A DNA stretch of 32,896 bases from Gammaproteobacteria bacterium. Lineage in GTDB: Bacteria > Pseudomonadota > Gammaproteobacteria > Steroidobacterales > Steroidobacteraceae. The stretch lies in assembly GCA_027452045.1 (NCBI GenBank), contig DAIDHH010000131.1, positions 1 to 32,896 of the forward strand, given 5' to 3'. The translations under genes were made by a program, and so were the position numbers. The notes under the pieces are model-generated. The model worked only from the letters and a program-made list of their open reading frames with translations. It did no database searches and was not told where the DNA came from. Position 1 is the stretch's first letter, and each line of letters opens with the position of its first letter. Shown in pieces: positions 1 to 9,581 of this stretch.

Positions 1-23
1 GGCCGGAGGCGTCCCTTTGAGAT

Positions 24-98
24 TGGTAGGCGCGAGTGGGATCGAACCACCGACCACCACCATGTCAAGGTGATGCTCTACCACTGAGCTACGCGCCT
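24..98 (-). tRNA. tRNA-Val (anticodon GAC)
   Basis: The minus strand folds into a complete cloverleaf. The acceptor stem AGGCGCG pairs with CGCGCCT. The D arm contains GCTC...GAGC, the anticodon loop is TTGACAT with anticodon GAC (valine), and the T arm has loop TTCGATC with a 5-bp stem that includes one G-T pair. The 3' ACCA is encoded in the DNA (positions 24-27). It lies downstream of uvrB on the same strand, about 110 bp away. Confidence 0.96.
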
Positions 99-209
99 GT
101 AGAGGTTCTCCCCAAGGAGGGCCGCGAACGATACAAGAGTGAGGCGGGCCGCGCAAGCCGATCCAGGCCCCGACAGGCAAGAGCGGCTTCGGCCCAAGTG
201 CTTGGCTGT

Positions 210-2252
<2,043 letters not shown>

Positions 2253-2359
2253 GCCCTTTAGCTTTGTCGCGTGAACGCGTCATCGGCCGGATGGTGGCGA
2301 TGCGCGCGATGCCTTACTATAGCGGCGCCAGTGTCTTTGGCACATCGCAAGGATCCCTA

Positions 2360-3562
2360 GTGACCGTAACCGTTTCTAGACGCGTCCAGCGCGTCAAGCC
2401 CTCGCCGACGCTCACCGTCACCGCCCGCGCCGCCCGATTGAAGGCGGAGGGCAAGGACGTGATCGGCCTCGGGGCCGGTGAGCCGGACTTCGATACGCCG
2501 CAGCACATCTGCCAGAGCGGCATCGACGCCATCAGCAGCGGCTTCACGCGCTACACCAACGTCGAGGGCATCAACGAGCTCAAGGATGCCATCATCGCGA
2601 AGTTCGCGCGCGACAACGGTATCCAGTACGAGCGATCGCAGATACTGGTTTCCTCGGGTGCCAAGCAAACCATCTACAACCTGTGCATGGCGGTGCTCGA
2701 CAAGGACGATGAAGTCATCATCCCGGCGCCCTACTGGGTGTCCTATCCCGACATGGTGCTGCTCGCCGATGGGCAGCCCGTCATCCTCACCGCCGGCGCG
2801 GCGCAGGGCTACAAGATCACGCCCCGCCAGCTCGCGGCGGCCATCACGCCCAAGACCCGACTGGTGCTGCTCAACAGCCCCTGCAACCCCACCGGCGCCG
2901 CCTACACGCGTGCGGAGCTGCGGGCGCTCGGCGAGGTGCTCATCGATCAGCCGCGCATCGTCATCGGCACCGATGACATGTACGAGAAAATCTACTGGGG
3001 CGCAGAGCCCTTCTGCAGCCTGCTCACCGCGGTGCCGGAGCTCTACCCGCGCACCGTCACCATCAACGGCGTATCCAAGTCCTATGCCATGACGGGCTGG
3101 CGCATCGGGTACTGCGGAGCACCGAAGGAGCTCATCGGCGCCATGGCCACCATCCAGGGCCAGTCGACCTCGAACGCGAGCAGCATCTCGCAAAAGGCGG
3201 CGGTGGCGGCGCTCTCGGGCGACCAGACGTGCGTCGCCAAGATGAACGAGGCGTTCAAGGCGCGGCACGACTTCGTGGTGAGCGCGCTCAACGCGCTGCC
3301 CGGGGTGAGCTGCCTGCCGGGCGCCGGGACCTTCTATGCCTTCGCAGACGTCTCTCAGGCCATGGCGGCCGCCGGCTGCGCCTCGGACACCGATTTCGCG
3401 GAACTGCTGCTCACCGAAGCCGGCGTCGCGGTGGTGCCGGGCTCGGCGTTCGGCACGCCCGGCCACATTCGCCTGTCCTTCGCCTGCAGCATGGAGACGC
3501 TGAAGGAAGCGCTCGATCGCATCGCGAGAACCCTCACCAAGGTGGGCGCCGCGGCCGCGTGA
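2360..3562 (+). CDS. Pyridoxal-phosphate aspartate aminotransferase (class I)
   Basis: A fold-type I aminotransferase, most like the AspC/AspB group that interconverts aspartate and oxaloacetate with glutamate/2-oxoglutarate. The GTG at 2360 is chosen because AAGGA lies 7 bases upstream and the resulting 400-residue protein matches family length. An in-frame ATG at 2264 would add 32 unconserved residues. Motifs visible are GLGAGEPDFDTP near the N-terminus, the NSPCNPTGA loop with the PLP-contacting Asn, the Schiff-base lysine K240 in NGVSKSYAMTGWRIGY, and a C-terminal RLSFACSMETL segment with the carboxylate-binding Arg. It is divergent from uvrB, an arrangement I recall from pseudomonads. 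Substrate preference (aspartate, prephenate or another amino acid) cannot be settled from sequence alone. Confidence 0.93.
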   Translation: MTVTVSRRVQRVKPSPTLTVTARAARLKAEGKDVIGLGAGEPDFDTPQHICQSGIDAISSGFTRYTNVEGINELKDAIIAKFARDNGIQYERSQILVSSGAKQTIYNLCMAVLDKDDEVIIPAPYWVSYPDMVLLADGQPVILTAGAAQGYKITPRQLAAAITPKTRLVLLNSPCNPTGAAYTRAELRALGEVLIDQPRIVIGTDDMYEKIYWGAEPFCSLLTAVPELYPRTVTINGVSKSYAMTGWRIGYCGAPKELIGAMATIQGQSTSNASSISQKAAVAALSGDQTCVAKMNEAFKARHDFVVSALNALPGVSCLPGAGTFYAFADVSQAMAAAGCASDTDFAELLLTEAGVAVVPGSAFGTPGHIRLSFACSMETLKEALDRIARTLTKVGAAAA

Positions 3563-3582
3563 GCGCCACGGGCGCCTGAGCC

Positions 3583-3948
3583 ATGATCTGGAGGGCGCTG
3601 GCCGATGTGCTGGTCGTCTTCCACCTCACCTTCGTCGCGTTCGTGATCCTGGGGGGCTTTCTCGCCTGGAAGTGGCCTCGGGTCGCCTTTGTGCATCTGC
3701 CGGCGCTCGCCTGGGGGGTGTGGATCGAGGTGTCGGGGTGGATCTGCCCCCTCACCCCGCTCGAGAACGACCTGCGCGGTCTTGCCGGCGAGGCGGGCTA
3801 CCGCGATGGTTTCCTGCACCACTACGTGCTGCCCGTCCTCTACCCCCCTGGCCTCACCCGGCCCAACCAATGGGTGCTGGCCGCGCTCCTGCTTGCGATC
3901 AATGGGGTGGCGTATGGGCGGGTTCTCGCGCGGTGGCGGCGGCACTGA
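3583..3948 (+). CDS. DUF2784 small membrane protein
   Basis: A 121-residue protein matching the DUF2784 family in length and composition. Three to four hydrophobic segments are visible, at about 6-28, 34-52 and 92-115. Family-typical polar motifs lie between them: the WIEVSGWICPLTPLEN region and the GYRDGFLHHYVLPVLYPPGL region. It begins 20 bp after the aminotransferase stop codon and may be co-transcribed with it. The ATG at 3583 is the first methionine; the preceding sequence has no strong ribosome site. The family has no established function, and nothing here adds to that beyond an inner-membrane location. Confidence 0.88.
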   Translation: MIWRALADVLVVFHLTFVAFVILGGFLAWKWPRVAFVHLPALAWGVWIEVSGWICPLTPLENDLRGLAGEAGYRDGFLHHYVLPVLYPPGLTRPNQWVLAALLLAINGVAYGRVLARWRRH

Positions 3949-4089
3949 TCGCTCCCGGCACCGCCCAGACGCCCCTGAGCGGACCGCAGCCGCGCCCAGG
4001 ATGGGCTGGTCCCATTTCTCGACACGGATTCCTTGACGGGGGCGGGCGCGCCCTTCAAAATTCGCGCCCTTTCGCGCATCTCGCACGGT

Positions 4090-4165
4090 TCCCCGGTAGC
4101 TCAGTCGGTAGAGCGTCGGACTGTTAATCCGTTGGTCGTTGGTTCGAGTCCAACCCGGGGAGCCA
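4090..4165 (+). tRNA. tRNA-Asn (anticodon GTT)
   Basis: A complete cloverleaf. The acceptor stem TCCCCGG pairs with CCGGGGA, the D arm is GCTCAGTCGGTAGAGC, the anticodon loop CTGTTAA has anticodon GTT, the T loop is TTCGAGT, and the discriminator G is followed by an encoded CCA at 4163-4165. It sits at the left edge of an accessory stretch (toxin-antitoxin pair, gene-poor DNA, Sel1 lipoprotein). I did not find a downstream direct repeat of its 3' end that would mark an integration site. Confidence 0.97.
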
Positions 4166-4424
4166 ATCAAATCAAGACGTTATTCAGAAGCGGTAGACGT
4201 CCCGAAGGCCTCAGCGGCCCTCCCGTTACACCATGGGAACACTATCGCCGAGCCTCGACTGCGTCGAGTGAACCACTTCGGCCACAGCAACCTCCGACAA
4301 TCAACCGGAGTTGTTCCGGGATGCGCACAGAACGCATGATCGACGGCGAGTAGAGGCTCTCCTCGCGCGACGACCCTGGCGACTTACCTCAGAGGTTCCG
4401 CCCTCATGGTGCAAGCTGCAGCCA

Positions 4425-4820
4425 TCACGTGATCAGCGTCATCCCGGCGCGCTTCGCCGCGCCCGTGTCGAAGGTCATCGTCTGTTCGCAGCCTGCAGCG
4501 GCCGCCGTACGTTCGATCAGGCAGTCCGCAAAATCTGCTGCGCTCGCGCGAAAAGTACGCAATGCCTGTGCGACTTGATCTGCACGGTCGAGTACGATCT
4601 CCTTCGTACGCAGAAGCGCATCGAGTGCCTGCGCGATCTGCTCACGCGTCAGGTCGTAGCAGGAGCTGAGCACCCAGACCAGCTCGACGAGCGCGACCAC
4701 GGTCACAAAACCGGGACTCTCCGGTGTCAATGACTCGATGAGTCTCGAGGCCTTCTCGGCCTGCCTGGGATCATCCTGCATGAGGTACCGGACGAGGACA
4801 TTAGTGTCGAGGCCAATCAT
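4425..4820 (-). CDS. vapC: PIN-domain toxin, VapC family
   Basis: A 131-residue PIN-domain ribonuclease, the toxin half of a type II toxin-antitoxin module. The acidic metal-binding residues expected of the family are present: D5 in MIGLDTNVLVRYL, E46 in VALVELVWVL, D99 (with D96) in ADFADCLI, and D118 in MTFDTGAAKRAG. All four positions are intact, so the toxin is probably active. It begins 21 bp downstream of the antitoxin stop codon on the same strand, giving the usual antitoxin-first order. VapC enzymes typically cleave tRNA or rRNA; the target of this one is unknown. Confidence 0.92.
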   Translation of the reverse strand: MIGLDTNVLVRYLMQDDPRQAEKASRLIESLTPESPGFVTVVALVELVWVLSSCYDLTREQIAQALDALLRTKEIVLDRADQVAQALRTFRASAADFADCLIERTAAAAGCEQTMTFDTGAAKRAGMTLIT

Positions 4821-4841
4821 CGGATCGCTTTCAGGAAGGCG

Positions 4842-5084
4842 CTATCGCGCCGAGGCAGCCCGCTTGGCGATCGCGGCGTTCATCTCCTCGATCGATACCG
4901 TCCGCCGCGGCTTGCCGAACATTCCCTTGAGCGCCGTCACCGAGCGCGTCGCCGGCACGATCTCAAAGCGCCCAGGCTCGACTTCGACGAATTCGACTCG
5001 ATCGCCGGCATCGAGTCGCAGCGCCTGGCGCACTTCGACCGGAATCGTTATCTGGCCCTTGCCAGTGAGCGTGGCCGTAGCCAT
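4842..5084 (-). CDS. vapB: AbrB/SpoVT-type antitoxin (VapB)
   Basis: An 80-residue DNA-binding antitoxin with an N-terminal swapped-hairpin AbrB domain (MATATLTGKGQITIPVEVRQ, then LRLDAGDRVEFVEVE). The C-terminal tail (ALKGMFGKP...SIEEMNAAIAKRA) is the part expected to wrap the toxin. The ATG at 5084 is preferred because GGAG lies 6 bases upstream at 5091-5094. The in-frame ATGs at 5099 and 5096 have the nearest AAGGA almost abutting them. It precedes the toxin gene, and the inverted repeat at 5100-5119 just upstream is the likely autoregulatory operator. Confidence 0.92.
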   Translation of the reverse strand: MATATLTGKGQITIPVEVRQALRLDAGDRVEFVEVEPGRFEIVPATRSVTALKGMFGKPRRTVSIEEMNAAIAKRAASAR

Positions 5085-5099
5085 TACATTCTCCATCAT

Positions 5100-5119
5100 T
5101 CCTTACGTTCTGGTAAGGA
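5100..5119. promoter_or_regulatory. Inverted-repeat operator upstream of the toxin-antitoxin operon
   Basis: A perfect 7-bp inverted repeat, TCCTTAC-N6-GTAAGGA, lies immediately upstream of the antitoxin gene. AbrB-type antitoxins, alone or with toxin, normally repress their own promoter at such repeats. One arm also supplies the AAGGA that sits just before the upstream ATGs. Seen directly: the symmetry. Inferred: binding by the antitoxin. Confidence 0.6.
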
Positions 5120-5704
5120 TACCACAGGCAACCACTATGGGGTAGCTACGGTCTTGAGGCGCAGGTGCTCGCTGCCCAGGCTGTATCGTCGACAGCTATC
5201 TCAGCCGTTTTGGACCTCCAGTCCATGTTGAACGCTACTTCGGCAGCCGCCAATCATGCGCCGAGATGCCACGCCACGCTGACTCCTAACGTGAGCTCGA
5301 CCCGAGGCTCCGCGCCCGGCCGCAGGCGACCTGGGTAACTCCTGATTTGCGCCGCGACGCCAAATGAGCCTGTGCGGCTGCGCGCGGCAATCCGCACTGC
5401 CCCTTCTGTTTGGATGAGCATTGCACTCCTTATGCGCCAGTCAGCAGACTTCGCGCGCGTGCTCCGCCGCATCAGCAATGGGCCGACGCAGCGACCGCCT
5501 TTGAGCAAGGTCTATTCAGCGCGACGAACCGCGCGTGGAAAACTGACAACTATCAAGAAGGTGCCGCAATCTGGTGACCGCCATCACAAAAACACGCATT
5601 GCCACGCGGCAATGCCTTCGTCCAGAAGTGCGCATCTGATAGTCTGCCGAAAAGCGCCTCCGTATGCTCGTGTCAGGCGCACCAACACGCGGCAGAGAAT
5701 CAGA
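5120..5704. other. Gene-poor stretch between the toxin-antitoxin pair and the Sel1 lipoprotein
   Basis: This stretch of about 585 bp contains no convincing gene. A plus-strand frame runs open from 5372 into the Sel1 gene, but its translation has no recognisable domain and precedes a clean lipoprotein signal peptide, so I treat it as untranslated. A minus-strand frame at 5254-5508 ends in alternating hydrophobic sequence (VELTLGVSVAWHLGA) that resembles the last strands of an outer-membrane beta-barrel. It may be the remnant of a truncated gene but is too short to call. A terminator-like hairpin on the minus strand lies at 5582-5615. Confidence 0.45.
5582..5615 (-). terminator. Terminator-like hairpin (minus strand)
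   Basis: A perfect 8-bp stem, GCATTGCC with GGCAATGC, with a 4-base loop lies at 5596-5615. Read on the minus strand, it is followed by GTGTTTTTGTG, a short U-rich tract. This is the shape of a Rho-independent terminator for leftward transcription. No minus-strand gene lies to its right before the plus-strand Sel1 gene, so it is either a relic or stops antisense transcription. On the plus strand it lies about 90 bp upstream of the Sel1 gene and could instead be an operator. Confidence 0.45.
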
Positions 5705-7264
5705 ATGATGTACAAGCGATTTTCTCTCGGTCTCCCCGTGGTGGTCGCCACCGTCCTTCTGACCTCGTGCGCGAACACCGCGCCGCACAACTTCCAGACC
5801 ATGAGCCTGCAGGAGCTGACACAGTTCGCGCAGCGGGGAAATCCCCGGGCTGAATTCGAACTCGCCAAGCGCGAAGCGAACGGCCACGGCGTACCGCAGA
5901 ATACGAACAAGGCGCTCGCGTGGGTCACCAAGGCCGCCGCTCAGGGCTATGCCAGAGCGGAGCTCCAACTGGGCAGACTCTACCAAAACGGCATTGGCGT
6001 GCCGCGCGATTACGCTCAAGCCGCGACATGGCGGGAGAAGGCGGCCAAACAGGGAAACGCCGAGGCGGAGAGTGAATTGGCCGTACTCTACGTGAGCGGC
6101 CAGGGAGTTCCGCAGGATTACCAGCGCGCCGCTGCGCTGTTCACAATGGCAGCGAAACAGGGAAACGCGAACGCCGAGTGCGACCTGGGCATCCTGTATG
6201 CGGATGGCACCGGTGTCGCGCAGAATCTCCAGAACGCATTTCATTGGTTCAAAAAGGCTGCCGAACAAGGCGACGCCGAAGGGCAAGACAAGGTCGGCAT
6301 AGCCTACGATAACGGTCAGGGCGCCCCTCTGAGTCACAAACGGGCGATAAAGTGGTACAGAAAGGCTGCGGCGCAAGGTTACGCCGGTGCCGAATTCAAC
6401 CTGGGCGTGAGCTACGACAAGGGTCTGGGCGTGGACGTGGATCACAAACGGGCAGTAAAGTGGTACGAGAAGGCCGCGGCACAAGGTGACACGGACGCTG
6501 AAAACAACCTTGGCATGGCGTATCAGAACGGGACCGGAGTTCCGCAGAACTACGAAATGGCGAATCAATGGTTTAGAAAATCCGCGGCACTTGGTTCCGC
6601 CATCGGGGAATTCGATCTCGGCGTTTCCTACGATTCCGGCCAGGGCGTACCGCAGGATCACAAGCGGGCGGCAAAATGGTACGAAAGGGCCGCAGCACGC
6701 GGCAACCGCGATGCGGAGTACAACTTAGGTAACGCCTACTATTTCGGAAATGGCCTGCAGAAGAGCTACCGGCAGGCGTCGGTGTGGTGGCGCAAGGCAG
6801 CGGAACAGGGAGACCCCAGCGCGCAAAGCAACCTGGGCGTACTGTACAAAGAAGGACTGGGCGTCCCTCAAAATTATGTCTTGGCCTATATGCTTTACGA
6901 TCTCGCCGCCGCGGGAGGAAACAAGCTTGGATTGAGCAATCGGAAGGGCCTGCAGGGCATCCTCACGCCCGCGCAAATCGCCGAAGCTCAGTCACTCGCC
7001 ACAAGCTGGAAAGTCGGCACTCCGCTTCCCACCCACACGGCAGCCTCTCAGACAGCAGCCCGCGAAACCGGAACTCCTCGAGACGGCGCGTACCGAAGTC
7101 AAGGCAGCTGCCGCCCCACGGGCTCCGATATCTCGTGCCGCTCCTATTGCACAAACTGCAGCTGCGTGGTCGTTTACCCGAACGGCTGTCGAGTTCATGT
7201 GCAGGTGCAGGCGCAATTCGACTCCCTGTCAAACCAGTGGACGTATCCAAACCCCTCCTGCTGA
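5705..7264 (+). CDS. Sel1-repeat lipoprotein with cysteine-rich C-terminus
   Basis: A 519-residue exported protein. The N-terminus is a lipoprotein signal peptide (MMYKRF, a hydrophobic core, then lipobox LLTSC), so it is probably anchored to a membrane on the periplasmic side. About ten tandem 36-residue Sel1 repeats follow, each with the pattern G-x-x-x-A-x-x-x-L-G-x-x-Y-x-x-G-x-G-V-x-x-D/N-Y and an A-x-x-W-x-x-K-A-A helix. Sel1 solenoids mediate protein-protein contacts. After a linker, the last ~53 residues hold seven cysteines (SC, ISC, SYC, TNC, SC, GC and the final SC) and no domain I recognise; disulfides are plausible. The ATG at 5705/5708 is chosen for the signal peptide. Codon choice is less GC-biased than in neighbouring genes, and the location beside a toxin-antitoxin pair and tRNA suggests transfer. 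Confidence 0.85.
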   Translation: MMYKRFSLGLPVVVATVLLTSCANTAPHNFQTMSLQELTQFAQRGNPRAEFELAKREANGHGVPQNTNKALAWVTKAAAQGYARAELQLGRLYQNGIGVPRDYAQAATWREKAAKQGNAEAESELAVLYVSGQGVPQDYQRAAALFTMAAKQGNANAECDLGILYADGTGVAQNLQNAFHWFKKAAEQGDAEGQDKVGIAYDNGQGAPLSHKRAIKWYRKAAAQGYAGAEFNLGVSYDKGLGVDVDHKRAVKWYEKAAAQGDTDAENNLGMAYQNGTGVPQNYEMANQWFRKSAALGSAIGEFDLGVSYDSGQGVPQDHKRAAKWYERAAARGNRDAEYNLGNAYYFGNGLQKSYRQASVWWRKAAEQGDPSAQSNLGVLYKEGLGVPQNYVLAYMLYDLAAAGGNKLGLSNRKGLQGILTPAQIAEAQSLATSWKVGTPLPTHTAASQTAARETGTPRDGAYRSQGSCRPTGSDISCRSYCTNCSCVVVYPNGCRVHVQVQAQFDSLSNQWTYPNPSC

Positions 7265-7396
7265 GGCAGCAGACGAGAACACTCGTTCCGTACGCAAAAA
7301 GGCGCCCGTGAAGTCTTGAGACACTGAGGACGGGGAGCCCTTCGCGGATGGCGCTTCACTCCGGTGGAGCCGATGCGGCGCGCGCTGCCCGCGTGT

Positions 7397-8527
7397 TCAC
7401 CCAGCATCGAGGGGCTCTTCGGATCGCCCCTCCTCACCCGGTCGGCCCCTGCCTGACTGTCCGAGGACGGACCGCTCCCATCTCCCCCGGCCCTTGCCGT
7501 TGACTGCGGCAGACTCTGCCATGGCCTCTCCGGCGAACGGCTCCTGTCCGAACCGCTCGATGAGCCAGGAGCGGAACAGCCCGACGGCCGCATCGGAAAG
7601 GCTTTCCGGATGGGTCACGAGGTAGCAGGCCTGGCCGGTCGCGAGCTCCTCGGCAAAGGGACTCACCAGCCGTCCGTCACGAATCTCATCGACGAACAGG
7701 CGCGGATCGAGCAGCGCAATGCCCTCGCCGCTTGCGACGTACTGGATCGCGAGCGCCGCCGAATCGAACACCGGGCCACGCTTGACCGCGAGATCCCCGA
7801 GCCCATGGTGCCGTATGAACCGGGACCAGCATTCATGGCGCGAGGAACCGTCGTTGCATACGTGCACGATCTCGCTCGCATCGATGAACGCAGCCAGGTC
7901 CTTGCCGCGATTCCGTACTGCGAACTGCGGATGACACAGCAATCGCAGCCGCACCGACCACAGCAGGTCCACCACGAAGTCTCCCGCGGAAGGCCGCGAA
8001 AACATCACGGCGAGGTCCACGTCCCGAGGGAGAGGACCTGCGGCCGAGGGGCTCACCAGATCGATCTCGGCCCCGGCTCTGCCTTGGCGGAAGTCCCGCA
8101 GAATCGGCACCGCGAGGTGGGCGGCAAAGCTGAGCGGCATCTGCACCCGCAGTGTGCGCGCCACCGGCGCCCCTCCGTTGCGGATGCCCTCGAGGGCGTG
8201 CTCCAGACGGTCGAGGGACTTGCCCACCGCCGCGAGCAAGTGCTCACCGGCACGGGTGAGCACGAGTCCCGAGTGCCTGCGCTCGAACAGCCGCACTCCG
8301 ATCAGCCCCTCGAGCGTGATGACATGCTGCGACAGAGTGCTCTGCGAGATGAGCAGCGCCTGGGCGGCGCCGGTAAAGCTCCCGTGCTGGGCGACGCACT
8401 CGAAGGCGCGAAGCGCGTTGAGCGGCAGGCAGCGTCGATCGATGCTCCTCATCTGAGGAGGGCCGCTGCGCGGGCGCAGTGCCGCGCCGGCGGTCTCCGG
8501 GGACAAGACCGATGCCCTCGGGGTCAA
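7397..8527 (-). CDS. LysR-family transcriptional regulator
   Basis: A LysR regulator: N-terminal winged HTH (LNALRAFECVAQHGSFTGAAQALLISQSTLSQHV...GVRLFERR) followed by a periplasmic-binding-protein-like effector domain of the GcvA-like type, with an extra basic tail of about 45 residues. The start is uncertain. A TTG at 8527 overlaps the stop codon of the upstream AraC-type gene (TTGA) and has GGAGG 9 bases upstream, favouring translational coupling. The ATG at 8452 gives the family-typical N-terminus (MRSIDRRCLPLNALRAF) but has no ribosome site. It is the third gene of an ALDH-AraC-LysR operon. The effector is unknown. Confidence 0.88.
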   Translation of the reverse strand: MTPRASVLSPETAGAALRPRSGPPQMRSIDRRCLPLNALRAFECVAQHGSFTGAAQALLISQSTLSQHVITLEGLIGVRLFERRHSGLVLTRAGEHLLAAVGKSLDRLEHALEGIRNGGAPVARTLRVQMPLSFAAHLAVPILRDFRQGRAGAEIDLVSPSAAGPLPRDVDLAVMFSRPSAGDFVVDLLWSVRLRLLCHPQFAVRNRGKDLAAFIDASEIVHVCNDGSSRHECWSRFIRHHGLGDLAVKRGPVFDSAALAIQYVASGEGIALLDPRLFVDEIRDGRLVSPFAEELATGQACYLVTHPESLSDAAVGLFRSWLIERFGQEPFAGEAMAESAAVNGKGRGRWERSVLGQSGRGRPGEEGRSEEPLDAG

Positions 8528-9558
8528 GGTGCGACACCTCCCGCGGCGGTGGCATTACCCGACAGACCGCGCAGCGTTCCCCGGGCAAGCCGGCGCTCAT
8601 GACTCGGCGCATGGCCGAAGAACGCGCGGTACGCGCGGCTGAAATGGCAGGCCGAACGGAAGCCGCAGGCGAGCGTCACCTCGATGACCGGCATCGGAGT
8701 CTGCTTGAGCAGTTCCCGGGCGCGGCGCAGGCGAAGCGTGATGTAGTAGCGGGCCGGCGTAAGACCGACTGAGCTGCGAAACACGCGCTGCAGCTGCCGC
8801 TGGGAAGTCCCGCTGAGGCGCGCAATGTCCTCGAGCGTCAGCGGCTCCTCGATATTGGCTTCCATGAGCTGGGCGGCCTGGGAGATCAATGGACGACTTG
8901 CGCCGATGAGACCCGCGACCGGGATGCGCTGACGCTCCGTCTCATCGCGCACGCGCTCCACGCCGAGCATGTGGGAGATGGCGGCCGCGAGCGCCCGGCC
9001 GATGCGCGGCGTGATCAGATACAACATGAAATCGAGGGCCGCCACACCTCCGGTGCAGGTGTAGCGGTCACGGTCCACAACGAAGAGATTCGGCACGCAC
9101 TCGATGCGCGGAAAGCGCTCTCTCAATCCCGGCAGGTCCTCCCAACGGGCGGCAGTTCGGTACCCATCGAGAAGCTTCGCCCCGGCAAGCGCGTACACAC
9201 CGCTGCAGAGCGCACCAAGCGCCACGCGCCGCGAGGCTACGCGGCGCAACAGCCGCGCAAGCCCCTCATCCGCTTGACACGGCGCATCCGCCCCACCGCA
9301 CACCAGCAGGAGCTCCGGGAGCGCGGTCTCATCCACGCAGCGGGTCGGCATCGCGGTGAGCCCGTCGCTCGCGATGACCGCGCCCCCCTGCATCGAGTAC
9401 ACCGACCAGCAATAGAGCTCCTCACCAGCCAGCTGATTCGCCACGCGCAGCGGCTCGATCGCATTGGTGAAGGCGATCATGGAAAATCGGGGCAGCACCA
9501 GGAACCCGAAGTGTCTGCGCGGTCCCGCTCCTCGCCGGGTGTCGGGAATTTCGATCAT
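8524..9558 (-). CDS. GATase1/DJ-1-like AraC-family regulator (GlxA type)
   Basis: A 344-residue activator. Residues ~12-190 are a DJ-1/PfpI (class I amidotransferase-like) domain, with the GALCSGVYALAGAKLLDGYR elbow around the conserved cysteine. Residues ~230-325 hold two AraC-type HTH motifs (LEDIARLSGTSQRQLQRVF and VIEVTLACGFRSACHFSRAYRAFFG). This architecture is that of GbdR, SouR and CdhR, which sense glycine betaine/dimethylglycine, sarcosine and carnitine in Pseudomonas; that is family knowledge, not proof of ligand. The ATG at 9558 is preceded by a G-rich ribosome site and lies 23 bp after the aldehyde dehydrogenase stop. Its gene overlaps the start of the following LysR gene. Confidence 0.92.
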   Translation of the reverse strand: MIEIPDTRRGAGPRRHFGFLVLPRFSMIAFTNAIEPLRVANQLAGEELYCWSVYSMQGGAVIASDGLTAMPTRCVDETALPELLLVCGGADAPCQADEGLARLLRRVASRRVALGALCSGVYALAGAKLLDGYRTAARWEDLPGLRERFPRIECVPNLFVVDRDRYTCTGGVAALDFMLYLITPRIGRALAAAISHMLGVERVRDETERQRIPVAGLIGASRPLISQAAQLMEANIEEPLTLEDIARLSGTSQRQLQRVFRSSVGLTPARYYITLRLRRARELLKQTPMPVIEVTLACGFRSACHFSRAYRAFFGHAPSHERRLARGTLRGLSGNATAAGGVAP

Positions 9559-9581
9559 GCCACCGCGCCCCCAGGCATATC

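Noticed and set aside
194-205. 12-bp palindrome CCAAGTGCTTGG after uvrB as a terminator
   Set aside because: The loop would be only 2 bases and no U-tract follows, so it cannot form a normal terminator hairpin.
2253-2359. LexA box in the uvrB promoter
   Set aside because: No CTG-N10-CAG or close variant is visible between uvrB and the aminotransferase gene.
3355-4170. 271-codon minus-strand frame beginning MIGSPGWTRTNDQRINSPTL
   Set aside because: The N-terminus is the reverse translation of tRNA-Asn, a well-known false gene call; the rest is opposite the aminotransferase and DUF2784 genes.
4166-7400. Possible integrative element inserted at tRNA-Asn
   Set aside because: No integrase and no repeat of the tRNA 3' end were found; only context and composition hint at transfer.
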